Shown here piece by piece: positions 46,100-58,030 of a stretch of 64,000 bases of DNA. This stretch comes from Aedes albopictus (lineage: Eukaryota > Arthropoda > Insecta > Diptera > Culicidae). The notes under the pieces were generated by a model, which made no database searches, was not told the DNA's origin, and saw nothing but the letters and a program-made list of their open reading frames with translations. Within the stretch, counting starts at the first letter, position 1. Every line of letters starts with the position of its first letter. The stretch is taken from assembly GCF_035046485.1 (NCBI RefSeq), contig NC_085138.1, positions 12,031,329 to 12,095,328 on the forward strand, written 5' to 3'. Position numbers and translations under genes: made by a program.

Positions 46100-47662
46100 C
46101 ACTCAGTAGCAAAAAAAAGCCGAGCTGATTTTTTCTCTTAAAATGCGTCATGTTCAATCCGCTGCAACTTTGACAATTATCAATATTTTTGGCTGAAAAT
46201 TTTACCACTTCATCATCAATATATCGATAATGTATGGACAAAATTTCAAATTGATAGAAATTATATATTTTGAGTTATAACAACTTACATGAAAAAATCC
46301 GTTTTTGGACATACCTTTTTCAAAAATTCGTATTTCAGTGAAAAATTTAAGTAGCTTCATAAATATTTCACTGGAGCGTCAGTAAATGTAGGGAATGTTG
46401 TGGTCAAAATTTGAAATGTTTCCATCCAGCGGTTTGGCCCACAGAAATCGTCAAAGTTGAAGTACCACTGTGGGTGCCTACAGTTTTCACTTCATATTGA
46501 CCACGCTGAAACACCGGTGCAAAAGAAAAGCCGAGGTCAATTCGTTCCATTAATGTTTTGATCTAAGTTTTAATAAACAATCTTTATTATATGACATATT
46601 TTTTATTAATTTTCGTTTGGTCTGCTAGTTGTTTATGACATTCTACACGTAACATATAGTGCGTTACGCGTTACACGTAATGCGTTACTAATGCGTTACA
46701 AAGTGAATACATATACAAGTAGTTTGTATAATTTACAAATTTTGGCAACTGTAAAAAAATATTATAAGTGAACAAGTTGTGGGGTATAATTGAGAACCAC
46801 AAAGTATGATATAGAAAGGCATGTAACATCACTTGTTTGCTTATGATAAGGTTTTAACAGTAGCCAAAATTTGTAAATTATTCAAACTACTTGTATATTC
46901 ACTAATAAACGTATGTTTGTAACGCATTACGTGTAACGCGTAACGCACTATATGTTACGTGTAGAATTTCATAAACAACTAGCAGACCAAACGAAAATTA
47001 ATAAAAATATGTCATATAATATAGATTGTTTATTAAAACTTAGATCAAAACATTAATGGAACGAATTGACCTCGGCTTTTTTTCTTCACCGGTGTTTCAG
47101 CGTGGTGGTACTTCAAATTTGACGATTTCTATGGGCCAAACCGCTGGATGGACATTTCAAATTTTGACTACAACATTTCCTAAATTTACTGACGCTGCAG
47201 TGAAATTTTTAAGAAGCTACTTCAATTTTTCACTGAAATACGGATTTTTGAAAAAGGCATGTCCAAAAATGGATTTTTTCATGTAAGTTGTTATAACTCA
47301 AAATAGGGGAAATTACCTATTCTCGGCCGTTTTGCTCTCTTCGTCTTTGGGGGTTTTTGAAACCTATTGAACTCAGAGTTGGTCTCAAATCCTTCCCAAC
47401 TAAGCTGAATTATATGGCCAAGTTTCAGGCAATTTGGCTGACAAAAACCCCCCCATGACGAAGAGAACAAACCTGCCGATAATACCCATTGTCACCCTAT
47501 ATAATTTCTATCAATTTGAAATTTTGTCCATACATTATCGATATATTGATGATGAAGTGGTAAAATTTTCAGCCAAAAATATTGATAATTGTCAAAGTTG
47601 CAGCGGATTGAACATTTTAAGAGAAAAAATCAGCTCGGCTTTTTTTTTTTTGCTACTGAGTG
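46100..47662. mobile_element. Large foldback element with CACTCAGTAGCAAAAAAAAG ends
   Basis: Ends CACTCAGTAGCAAAAAAAAG are bordered by TA (46098-46099 and 47663-47664). Pairing runs inward for about 630 bases on each side, through AGCCGAGCTGATTTTTTCTC, GACAAAATTTCAAATTGATAG, CCAGCGGTTTGGCCCA and GTTACGCGTTACACGTAATG, to a loop of about 170 bases near 46740-46910. The right arm is split by the small MITE at 47306-47499. No transposase. Confidence 0.85.
47306..47499. mobile_element. Small MITE nested in the foldback arm
   Basis: The left arm of the host foldback has ATTATATATTTTGAG where the right arm is interrupted here, which delimits the insertion. Its ends (GGGGAAATTACCTATTCTCG and, inverted, GGGTGACAATGGGTATTATC) are imperfect inverted repeats, with a shared CTCTTCGTC..GGGGGTTTTTG block. 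TA borders are at 47304-47305 and 47500-47501. Confidence 0.75.
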
Positions 47663-47939
47663 TACGCGTATAGTCAGTAATATCTGGGTCTGGTAATACA
47701 AATTTTCTTGACTTCCTTGCGCATATAGTATCGTCGTATCTATCGATATGCGAATACAAACATTGTCAATTGCCACAGAAGAAATAGTCAATGATGTATG
47801 TACAAGTTCTCTAAAACTTATTTTTGGCAATTACGTTGCGAATAGTTTAACTTTTCAATTGGCTGAATTATGCTGAAATGGCCTACTTTTCACCATTAAT
47901 GCAAGTGTGCCGAAAAGTACTACTTACCGGCACACACAC

Positions 47940-48330
47940 TTTTTCTTTGGATAAATGTACGACTCGTGCTGAAAAAATCATCATTTTGCAACTTGCTGCA
48001 TAAATAACTATTATGTAGGTACTAGCTGTCCCGGCAAACTTTGTCTTGCCAAGTTGTGGGAGTTTGACAGTTGTTAGAGTCACTGCAGTACGGCACTCTA
48101 GATTGGTTTCATTTCAATTGTGTTGATTTTCTTCCCAGGTCAAGAAAAAAATTATTACTTTACCATTTTTTTTAACTTTTCTAGTTAATTTTTATATTTT
48201 TTTTTACTTATAAACACAGCCACCATGAATACGAATCAAACCGTCATCCTGATCGGATCAGCCATTCGTGAGTTTTGTTGCCTCAAAGGGACTTCAAACT
48301 CATTTTTATATATATAGAAGATAGCATTTT
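47940..48330 (+). repeat. Dispersed repeat: hairpin-arm fragment plus CTAGCTGTCCCGGCAAAC unit
   Basis: 47945-48010 repeats the ATAAATGTACGACTCGTGCT family. From 48016 CTAGCTGTCCCGGCAAAC begins a unit that ends with TCATTTTTATATATATAGA (about 48300), the same borders as 62733-63033. The unit is probably a non-autonomous or 3'-end copy of a retroelement. Confidence 0.55.
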
Positions 48331-48586
48331 CCGATGGTTAGGGTGAATCCCGTTGGCTAAAATAAACTGATGTTGCTTCAATTTAATTTTAATTTATTTA
48401 TTCAATAATGACGAGACGAGACTCATTACATTGCAGCCATAATATAATGATGGGAGGCTACTTAGCATAATAAAATGACCATGCGCCCTCATCGGGTCGT
48501 TGGTTTCGTGTCTGTCTTCTATCGTTTCATTTGTACGTAAAAAGTTTTCATCAATTTTTTCCATAAATATGTAAACTAGCAATTAA

Positions 48587-49202
48587 CCCTCTAATACCCA
48601 ACCCCGCCTTTAAACGGGGTATAGTTTGAGCATTTTTGTAATTTTTGTTTCGTAGAAAATCAAAAATTTTATATTTTTGGCTGATATTTAGGACTGTTTT
48701 GTATATCTCAAAATGGTTTTTGGTGTATTTTAAAACGTATTTATATTTTTTTTAAATCATTGAAAAATTGATGTTTTAGTCACCTTCTAGAAGTCATTGT
48801 TTATTTTGTATTGAATCGCTACAATTAACATATTTTAGATTTTTCCCAAATCATTCTATCCTAGTTTTATAGTTTAAGGGGATCGAATACACTCTAAAAT
48901 TATTTTCCTTAAAATTACACGGGAAATAAAATTTTCTATGAAAAAAAATAAAAATAAAAATATTTCAACAATAATCATAAAATCTCAAAATGTTTTTATC
49001 TCAAAAAATCTGTACCCCAAATAGGCTTCCAGGAAAAATATAAAACTGTGGGGATGTTCAAAAATAAAAATTAGAAAAATCAAAAACTGAAATTAACGAA
49101 ATCGAGAATTAAAAAGAATTATCTTCCAAAACATGTTTAAATCGATTTTAGATGACGAAAAATGATGTTTAGATCAAAATCAAAAATTTGGGTATTAGAG
49201 GG
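48587..49202 (+). mobile_element. TTAA-flanked piggyBac-like MITE, complete
   Basis: Ends CCCTCTAATACCCAA are exact inverted repeats. TTAA borders are at 48583-48586 and 49203-49206. 616 bp, very AT-rich, no transposase. It is the complete reference for the inverted copy at 1-526; both keep the GCGGG or CCGCCTTTA block just inside one end. Confidence 0.85.
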
Positions 49203-49206
49203 TTAA

Positions 49207-50828
49207 AAGTAGTTCATCTTTCAGGAAAATCCAACTTGCATGAAACTATCGATGTTTTGCTTGGCAATCTATGGGATCAACAAACATGTGTTTTATTCGA
49301 CATATTTATGCCTGAAGTTAAGCCTGGCATACAGCAAAAACCAACTGCACCCAATCCCCGCCCTTGCACAACTGACGATGGCAATATTTTGCCTCATAAA
49401 TCACAAACATATGCCCGTCGTTTGCGTATTTGACCGAGCATCTGTACGTTTGCGATGAGATCAACACCCGACCTACGCGTATTTTGCAGCTTGCTCTCAA
49501 TGTGCCAGTACCAGTTAATTGCTGGTTAGAAAAGAATTGATTCAAACTGATTACATCAGCAAAGTATAGGAACTGAACTGCGTGAACTGTTTCTGGCCGG
49601 CCAGTGCTGAGCTGCTAGTTTGATTAGGTTTTGACATGTGGCGAGCGATATCGGTCCTGTGACGATCGGGAACGACTCGTTAGTAGTTGGATGATTTATT
49701 TTTACGATTCAATAACTGGGAGTCTAGAGGCAAAATTAATTAAGATTGCACAGCAGGTCGGTGGATGCCATTGACTATGTCGCTATCCGGACCGGGAGTA
49801 CGTTGACCACGGAACTTGGCAGTCAGTCATAATTTGGGTTGAAGGATCGACAAATGCACTCATTTGCGTGCTTTAATTAGTGAGACGGAAGAAAGTTTAG
49901 GATGAGTGATGCGGTGCGGTTCCGGCTGTGACCGTGAGCAGCAATTGTCCGGTTTATGGCATTCCCCCATGTCGTCGCCTCGAGAATGACTAAACCCCTG
50001 CATCATCGCTTGTCGTTTTTATCTAAAACCACGAGCAAACAGGACCATCCGATATGCGGTGAAAGCGTTATCAGGGTTTAAATGGAAGAACGCAACAGTT
50101 AGGTAGAAAGTGAATAATTTCTTATCAGTTAAACACGAACCCGTCCGACGGACACTGGATGAAACGCAGTGCAGTGAGTCGGGTAGAGCACCTACCTCGG
50201 GGATGCGCAGACAAACAATCGCATCATTTTATTTTTAAGCCTGTTTAGGTTACTTTGAGTCCATCATGAATAAGCACTTTGGCGATAAAAGATATAACGA
50301 AGCTCATAGTGGATCATACGTGTATGGGTGTGTTGTGTATGGGTGCGGAGAAATGGAGACAAATTTGCAATAACCAATTGAGCCAATTGATGGTACACTA
50401 CTGGTCATAATGTATTGCATAAAAGGTACCAAATTTACAGCAATAAACAATAATCTCAAAAAAAAATATCTTCCTCGAAATTTAAAGAACCTATGAAGGA
50501 GCGGTACACCCAGGCAAAATATATGCTTTGGTCCTCTGATAGAAACTATGCAACAATTGATGTCCTTGTATGTAGATCAATATGATTTTGAGTCATTCTA
50601 GTCTAATCCTTATATGGTTGGCTAATGTCACAACATTTTTTTACGAGTACGTTCTTATGATAAGTACTGTTACTACTAGTGTATCGTCGTTATTCAGTGT
50701 CCGCTGCACTGACTGGACAATCCAACGAGTTGGAATGATTAACTGAAGGATGATGTGGCAGTGGTAGAAATATTGCTGGCAAAATACAAATGCGTAATGT
50801 AAGAACTGATAGAGGAATAATAATAGGT
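49207..50828. other. cnn intron 1: GC-richer single-copy island
   Basis: From about 49560 to 50250 the DNA is less AT-rich than the surroundings and shows no repeat relatives in the window. No exon with both splice sites and an open phase was found. Intronic enhancer or non-coding exon are possible readings. Confidence 0.35.
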
Positions 50829-50829
50829 A

Positions 50830-51319
50830 GGGTAAGTGTACCAATTATGGCTATAGTACCAATTATTCGCCATAGGTTATTTCCACCCTTTAACGATGTA
50901 AATCAACAAGAAAAATTGTGTGAACAACAGATCACGTTCACAAAAGGCAGTCGCACCCATTTAAACTTCACATTTTCCTCAAATCATGGTAGAAATAAAT
51001 CATTTTCCTTAAAATTTCGGCTTCCTTGCACCCTTTTTCGCCATAGTGTACCAGTTATGGCTAACCCCATAAGGAATGCATGCAAATAGTGCGAAAAGGA
51101 ACCGAAATTAAAAAATGTAACCATAACTGGTACAGGGTTCCTATCATTGGCACACGCTGTAATCAATAATAAAAGTAGTTTTGGCTCCGTTTCTATATTT
51201 TTCCTGTAAAGTACTGAAAATTAGCTGTCTTTTAACTTATTGATGACATTCGTTGGTCTTCTCGTAATTTTTGTACAAATAGCTTTCCTTAGGTAGTGCC
51301 ATAATTGGTACACGCACCC
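50830..51319. mobile_element. MITE with GGGTAAGTGTACCAATTATG ends
   Basis: GGGTAAGTGTACCAATTATG pairs with GGGTGCGTGTACCAATTATG from the right end, bordered by TA (50828-50829 and 51320-51321). GTACCAATTAT, TACCAGTTATGGC and their complements recur inside, so the termini are partly reiterated in the body. 490 bp without a coding frame. Confidence 0.75.
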
Positions 51320-51682
51320 TATATACTGGTGAATGTGGAACGTCCCGTTGTTGTCAATAAGATGCGTCAGTTTTGATAATACTCTCCCATGTTTATTTCA
51401 AACGATGAAATCAGATGCAGTGTTTGTATGACTTTTCAACCTCAGTTAACGCTTTATTCTACGATTAATATTAATAGAAAACAATTAACATGTATTTATG
51501 TACTTGAAATCGAGATAAACCTAACTATATGTTTGGATGCCGCTGTACGTTATATCGGAAAGAGACGATGTGTTTGAATTCACCGGGTTTAGTGAGATTG
51601 TTCCTGTATATCGTTCTGAAACTTCAGAGCCTAAACGTTGACCAAACGTTTTGTATGGCCATTCTTTTCTCACTAACATCCC

Positions 51683-52637
51683 GTGATATCTATGTATGGA
51701 ACGCGGAAACAGCAGATCCACCTCTTCCGGGGGGAAAAGCATCGCCTAGAAGAACAAATGGAGCTATTGTGTAGTTCGCAAAAAACACGAAAGTTCTACC
51801 AGAAGCTCAACGCATCCCTCAAAAGCTTCGTGCCGCGAGTCGAAATGGACAAGGAAGGGAGCAGCTTGATGGACGGACGTGAGGTGATCGAAAGGTGGAA
51901 GCAGCACTATGGCGATCAGCTGAATGGTGCGCCATAGTTATCGTTGTTATCCAACAGCTCAAGAACAACAACAAGTCAGCTGATAAGGATGGTATCGGAG
52001 CAGAACTCATAAAGATGGGCCCGGAAAAGTTATCCACCTGCTAAGAGTCTGGATCTGGGAGACCGAATAGCTACCGGGGATCCCATCTATAAGAAAGGTG
52101 ACAAGTTGAAGGGTGAGAACTTCCGAGCGTTCACAATTCTGAATGCCGCCTACAAACTGCTATCCCAAATCATCTTCCTTCGCCTTGAGTTGAGTTTGTG
52201 AAAGTTATGAAGCCGGTCTCGTCGATATGGCCGCTCGACAACGGACCAGATCTTCATCGCGCGGCAAATCCTCCAGAAATGCCGCGAATACCAGGTCAAA
52301 CTGCACCACTTGTTCATCAACTTCAAGGCGCCGTACGACAGTATCGACTGCACGAAGTTATGGAAATTCATGGACGAAAACGGCTTTCCTGGGAAGCTGT
52401 CTAGACTGATTAAAGCAACGATGGACGGTATGCAAAACTGCGTAAGCGTTTCGGGTGAACTATCCAATTCATTCGAATCTCGCCGGGAACTGCGACAAGG
52501 TGGCGGACTCTCAGACCTACTCTTCAACATCGCTCTGGAAGGTGTGATGCGACGAGTCGAGCTCAACAGCCGGGGAACGATTTTCACAAAATCCGGTCAA
52601 TTTGTGTGCTCTGCGGACGACATGGACATTATCGCCA
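51683..52637 (+). pseudogene. RTE-clade retrotransposon fragment, interrupted
   Basis: A first piece (51683-51937) resembles the linker before the reverse transcriptase: KTRKFYQKLNASLKSF, then a REVIERWKQHYGDQLNG segment. After shifts the palm region follows (52310-52637) with INFKAPYDSIDCTKLWKFMD, LIKATMDGMQNCVSVSGEL and DLLFNIALEGVMRRVELNS. The catalytic box has decayed to SADDMDIIA instead of F/YADD. The copy breaks at 52638 where another element inserts, and resumes at 54740. Confidence 0.85.
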
Positions 52638-54739
52638 CCCAAGTAACACAGAAAACATCTTCAAAAATTAAAATTTCAAAATATGTTTTATAAGTGTTAT
52701 ATATGCGTTTTACTGAACATCTTTAGTTATTATCAAGCTCTAGTTGTGTTGACCGATAACGATCAACAAGAATACAGTTTTTTCCTTTCACAGGTATTTT
52801 CTCTTCTTGATATGGCTTCCACCGGTATTATTATGCATTAAATGCACTGATAATACAATTAAATAACATTAATACACCATCATAACACAAGGTTATCGTG
52901 AAAGCTACCGGTGTTTATATTATTTTTAGACGCACTACTTACTTTTTATTTTTTATTTTTGTTTTAAAGTACATATTATTGACAATGAGATTATTAAACA
53001 ATCAATCATCTCACAAATATTCCAGTCCGACATGCTATTCATAGTTGCACAAAGCCGACATAGTTGCACAAAATTTTGCAATAAATATCAATTCCAGATA
53101 TCTTCCACATTCATTATATCGGGTGTGCTAAGCATCACGCTCCACCCGCAAGGACAAAACGGTAGACCGAACGTATTCGGCGATGCACCAGAATAAACTT
53201 TCGAAATTCCTTGATCTTCAAACTACAGCGTACCTCCAGCGTACAGATTTCTCATTTCCCAGCTTGCTGGTGTGATTCTTTATTCCCCTTTACGACTGCT
53301 AGCACTGAGAAAAGCTGTTGGCTGTGCAAAATATTCCGCCAGCGGATGTGATCTGCACGTTATTTTTTCCGCATGGATTTAAGTAAACACTCGCGGAATC
53401 CGTCTAATAATGGATTGTATCGGACGCGTAGAGCGGGTAAATTGTCGACAATTGCGCAATGTATTCCTGAAATTCCAAGGGCCATAAGCAAAACAAAAAC
53501 AAATGACAACAACATTTTGACATTTGGCACAGTTTGCCTTACTGGAGAATAAGTTATAATATAGTTATTTTAGTGTTTTAATGAATGCAATAAAACAAAC
53601 AAAGGAACGTTTGAGTGCATATGTTGAATAAATGCTACCAAGACGTGTTATAAACGTAATCTGAAACCTATCAACAAGTGTTTGTTCTATTTGGTGTTGC
53701 GAATACGAATTACCATGCAGACTACAGTGCCGGTAATGTTTATGCATACAAGTTATTGCGTGGATAAAAATTTAAAATAAATTCAAATTCTTATTTTCCC
53801 CGATTTACCAATTGTTCTTAAAAACAATATTACATATTTCAGTTTGGGTAATATCATAATATTTACATCATTTAAATGGCATAAAAATCATGATAATTCA
53901 AATCGGAGGTTCAATCAAAATTTTTATTGAAATTGTTCCAAAAAAATTGAACAGCACTGTGAGTTGTAGCAAGCTGCCATATTGCTTTTTCGCGTGGTTT
54001 TGAAATATTTCTTCATTAAGCGTTATTATTTGGTAGATTCATGTTGCATTTTAAATTCAACTGAGTGACGCTTGATTTATGGAGAAGTAAAAATAAATGT
54101 TTCACCATAAATCTTGAAGCGCACATAAAACATCACTACCTCCAGTGAGTAAAATCTATTTCAGAATTTGTTATCTGAATAGTTTATGAAATGTAATCTA
54201 ATCCATCACAAGACAAAATTTTTCGAGCAGGGAAAGTCATCTGTTTGTTTTTTTTTTACACAGGTAAAAAAAATGAATTTGTTCAATTTTGTTTTCTGTC
54301 AGTTTATCTGCTTCTGCATTAATTCACTTATGTGTTTGTTATATAAATGTTTTCTGCAAGTTATATCATTATCAAGTATCAGGAAAACTGCTAATGTATA
54401 TGGTATGAAATATAAATGTCGTCTGAAAGTTATATTACTTGAAAGCAGCTTAATTTCAATCAACAATTGGGGTTGTATATTTAAAGATTATTGCAAGTTT
54501 TATTTGATGACAAGCAACTAAATTGTAACTAATAATGAACCGCAGACAACATTTTTAGTACTATAAATGTATTAAAATACATCTTATATGACTTGTAAGA
54601 TGTTTTATAAGCCGCCATTTTTTGCGCTGTTTTGATTATATAGGTGCTCGGTTTTAAGTCGATATAACACAAAAATTACTACTGAATAAGTATTATTAGA
54701 GAATTTATAACTATTATGCAACAAGTTGTGTTACTTGGG
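52638..54739. mobile_element. 2.1-kb element with CCCAAGTAACACA ends, inside an RTE copy
   Basis: Inverted ends CCCAAGTAACACA (52638-52650) and TGTGTTACTTGGG (54727-54739) separate two halves of one RTE reverse transcriptase. The left 24 bases recur inverted at 61281-61306, showing a dispersed family. The right end carries ATTATGCAACAAGTTGTG, a word shared with the palindromic repeats at 2035, 14.4 and 48.0 kb. No transposase frame is visible in the AT-rich body. Confidence 0.7.
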
Positions 54740-54822
54740 AAGGTCGGACTGGTGGTGAATGCATCAAAAACAAAGTACATGCTGGGCGGCAGAACCGAAC
54801 ACGACCGGATCCGTCTGGGTAA
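54740..54822 (+). pseudogene. Continuation of the interrupted RTE copy
   Basis: GLVVNASKTKYMLGG is the conserved segment that follows the catalytic box in RTE reverse transcriptases. It sits exactly beyond the right end of the 2.1-kb insertion, so it completes the piece ending at 52637. Part of the segment between the box and this motif is missing. Confidence 0.7.
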
Positions 54823-55180
54823 CCTTTTATATTGTAAACAAGTGATTTCCAAATAATCATCTGAACTCGTTCCATACCTGTTGACTTCTAAGTATGCATT
54901 CCTCTCTTTGTGCGTAACAGTATTTGTAGCGTTTATTTCAAAACAAAGCTCCAATCCAAAGATGTTACTACATGCTCTATTATTGTTACACAAGAATAGT
55001 CATTAACATTTGAGTAGCAATCAATGCCTCGAACTATAAAATATCTACTAAGTTATTTGGAATGAAAATTGTTTATTATATGTCATTATGTTTACTCATC
55101 ATTGATATTCCCTATTGAAAGGCCACACTACCCAACTAATCGTAGAGTTATATGAAGAAAATATTACTTCACATGTATAA

Positions 55181-55266
55181 TTAAAGTTGATTTAAAGTGG
55201 AAATGGGCATTAGCAATATCAGTTCGGTCGCATAATTTCCCTTTTCCACTTTAAATCAACTTTAAG
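55181..55266. repeat. Hairpin with TTAAAGTTGATTTAAAGTGG arms
   Basis: TTAAAGTTGATTTAAAGTGG at 55181 reappears inverted ending at 55265, with a loop of about 32 bases. Arms pair over roughly 26 positions with few mismatches. It may be a MITE remnant or a pre-miRNA-like fold. Confidence 0.6.
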
Positions 55267-55710
55267 TATTGATGAAAGATAATGATATAGCTTTATATAC
55301 ACCGTATATTTGAACGCAATACGACTTCAGCTCTGTGGTTACTTGGACACTTACCAGTTATCAGCGCCAGCAACCACTACGGAGAAACACTGTTTCTCAT
55401 CGGTCGGTTGGCTTGTGAAGCAAACTGACTGGCGATCAACCGTTCTCACTTTCTGCGACGAGTGTGAAGATGCGGAAATCTGAATTTAGTGTTGCCCACA
55501 ATCCCAAAAAAGAATCATTTTGATTATATGGGAATGTTGTACGTGACCATGACCATTATAATCGATTTAATTTGTCATTTCCACTGTAATAGCGGGATAA
55601 AAACCAAATTAACCTATATTCATTACCTCATACATCGGCGAAGAGAAAGATTCAAAGAGCCATCACACTGCTGAACTATCATTTCTCACTCTCAGTGATA
55701 AATTTGGAGC

Positions 55711-55935
55711 CTCGTGGAGCCTCGTAGCCGTGCGGTTAGGGTCACCAAGCTTCTAATCGCACCATGCTATGGGGTGAGGGTTCGATTCCCGCTCCGGGCG
55801 ATGAAACTTTTCGTGAGAATAGTTTCTTCTCCGTATCCACTGGTGCATGCTTCGTGTGTCCCTTGTCTAGTGTTTAAGTTTCATTCAGTCTGTGCAGCCT
55901 CTGGCTGAAGACGGTGTCCGCGTATTTTTTTTTTT
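55711..55935 (+). mobile_element. tRNA-derived SINE, second family
   Basis: The head has an A box (TAGCCGTGCGGTTAGG, about 55724) and a B box (GGTTCGATTCCCGCTCC, about 55780). The body has no similarity to the Feilai-like copies, and the 3' end is a run of eleven T. No clear target duplication was found. Confidence 0.65.
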
Positions 55936-56304
55936 AATTTGATTGCTCAAGCTCCAACTTGTTTCTGAAGCATGTTAGCCAATGAAGGCATACAGCTTCA
56001 TTGCTCTGGGTTGAAAAGCGCTGGTCAAAGAGGAGCAAATTTTGGTTCGTGTGGAAGAAAACGCTCCATTTTTCAAGCACTTATACTTAACTCCCAGATT
56101 GCCCATTAGATTGGTCTTTGGGCCAGGCCAGTATCAACTTTCAATAACTTACACCCGAAAATATATGAAACAATATCACTTGAACTCCTCAGGAGGACGA
56201 TAACAGGAGAATTTTGCTAAACAGTAGAAACGATCTCGTTATATCACAACATGTTGGTAGTCTTCGAAATTAATAACGTTTCAATTTTTTTCTTCTATTT
56301 GCAG

Positions 56305-56345
56305 TGGAAGCCCTGGACAACAAGATGCCACCATGGATAATTCAT
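56305..56345 (+). CDS. cnn: Centrosomin, second coding exon (41 bases)
   Basis: A pyrimidine tract and TTTGCAG precede the exon, and GTAAGTGA follows it. With two bases carried from 33850 it reads Gly, then GSPGQQDATMDNS, and hands one base (T) to the exon at 58880, giving Tyr. The phases fit on both sides, which is strong support for so short an exon. It contains GCCACCATGGA, a near-ideal start context in the main frame, so transcripts beginning after 33850 could initiate here and make a Cnn form about 37 residues shorter. Confidence 0.8.
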
Positions 56346-56399
56346 GTAAGTGAACTTTTCCAATCAGCTTCAATTCTACTCCTATAAACCTCCATAGGG

Positions 56400-56650
56400 C
56401 TATCCATCATAATACTCCACAAAGAAGGACACACACCAAATTACCTCTTCCTTCCATGTAGTCATTTCTTTCGCTGTCTTGATCCTCAGTGTCTGCGTTC
56501 TCTGCATCATGCATGTGGTCGTTAAAGTGCTGCTTCCACCTTTCGATTAATACCTCACGTTGGTTCGTCAAGAGGTTTCCGCCCTTATTCCGGCACATTT
56601 TGGCCGTTACGGCCTCATAGATCTTGGTGTCGTTCAGCAACACTTCTAGA
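56400..56650 (-). pseudogene. RTE-type fragment upstream of the reverse transcriptase
   Basis: The minus strand reads GGNLLTNQREVLIERWKQHF with an HDAENAD-type acidic stretch after it. This corresponds to the linker seen at 51850-51937 in another copy (REVIERWKQHYGDQLNG). Only about 78 codons remain, in cnn intron 2 and opposite to cnn. Confidence 0.7.
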
Positions 56651-57139
56651 TTCTAGATTCTTAGATCGAGGAGGCCATGGGTTTCGTACATTGTTGATTC
56701 CGGAGAGTTTTGGGCGCAGTTAGTGGTTAGAGTCGGTGTTAGCGCCACGACACGGTGTACAATATTTAGACGGTGATACCTTCCGAAAATCTGACAGTTT
56801 TTTGATGACGTAATTCAAATCGTCCATAGGCGTTTTCTCAATGATCTAGTACTTCTCACCAATTTGATCAACGTAAAACGATAAGAACGACGTCACATGT
56901 TTACATCCAAAAATGATGTTTACATAGGTTACTAGCCAGCCGACAATATCTGAGAAGTGCCGTCCATCAATCAGAACGTGGTTAACTTGGGATTCCGTCT
57001 GCTGTGGAGATCTCCAGGTGTAACGATAAGGGAGGCTCTTACCTTTTCCTTTTCCCGGCAACCCAGACAACACATGATCGTATATGCTGTTGAATAGGAT
57101 GCTAAAGTGGAGGCGGTATGCGTTCACTTTACACGGTGT

Positions 57140-58030
57140 TAAATGGTGTAAAGGAATCCTAGAAGGAATTCCTAAGCAAAGTCATAAAAAATCTTAGATA
57201 TTCCAAAAAACTATTGAGAATCTAAGATGGAATTCCTGAAGGATTCCTGGCACTCCTGTAGAAATCCCGGAAGGAAACCCTTGAACAAGGATGGGAACAC
57301 TCACTTGCAAAGAGTTACACTCACTTGCTATTTTCTCAGCTCAGAAGCATGCAATCAAGAAACGATGTATGGACGACTTTTGCCTTGTGGTTTTGTCTAA
57401 AACTTTGCCGAATGGAGTAGGGGTCGCACACGAATCCCAAAGTCGTGACAGAGCTGTGAAAGCGACTCTCCACGAGGTGAGTGTAATTCACATTCACCTC
57501 GTGGAGAGTTGCCTTCGCAGCTCCCCCACGACTTCGGTATGTGTGTGCGACCCCTTCTTTATTCGGCAAAGTTTTAGACAAAATCACAAGGCAAAAGTCG
57601 CCCATACATCGTTTCTTGATTGCATGCTTCTGAGCTGAGAAAATAGCAAGTGAGTGTTCCCATCCCTGCCCTTGAAGTCCCAGAATGAATATTGGAAGGA
57701 ATTCCGAAAGAAGTTCCCGTAGGAACCTTTTAGGAATCTCAGAAATGATCCCAGAGGGAACTTCTGAAGGTACCCCAAAAACGATCTCAGATGGAGCTCC
57801 CTGAGGAATCACAGAAGGAAATCCTAGAGGAATCCAAGAATAAATTTGTGGAGAAACCACGGAAGAAATTCCTGGAGTAATCTGAAAAAAAGTTTGCTAG
57901 AGCAATCCTAGAAGGAATTTCTCGAGAAATCTCGGAAAAGGAGTTTGGGAAGTCCTGAGGTAATCTCAGAAGGCATTTCTTAAGAACTCCCAGAAAAAAT
58001 CTCTAAAAGAATTTCATTAAAAGAGCTCTT
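57140..58030. repeat. Degenerate GGAATTCC repeat split by a foldback
   Basis: Words such as GGAATTCCTGAAGGATTCC and AGGAATCTCAGAAATGATCC recur on both sides of the foldback at 57283-57668. Same decayed class as the other GGAAT-rich regions. No gene. Confidence 0.6.
57283..57668. mobile_element. Foldback element, GATGGGAACACTCACTTGC ends
   Basis: GATGGGAACACTCACTTGC on the left pairs with the same word inverted on the right. Arms of about 180 bases match through AGCATGCAATCAAGAAACG, AAGTCG..TTTGCCTTGTG and CTCCACGAGGTGA, meeting at a very short loop near 57490. Opposite-strand open frames of 115 and 174 codons are mirror artefacts. Confidence 0.85.

Noticed and set aside
43879..54822. Endogenous viral reverse transcriptase
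   Set aside because: The motif order and the C-terminal GHETW / AGHVIRM region fit an RTE-type non-LTR retrotransposon. No virus-derived sequence was recognised in the window.
57336..57860. 174-codon minus-strand frame, with a related 115-codon plus-strand frame
   Set aside because: The two frames are mirror images from the arms of one foldback element.
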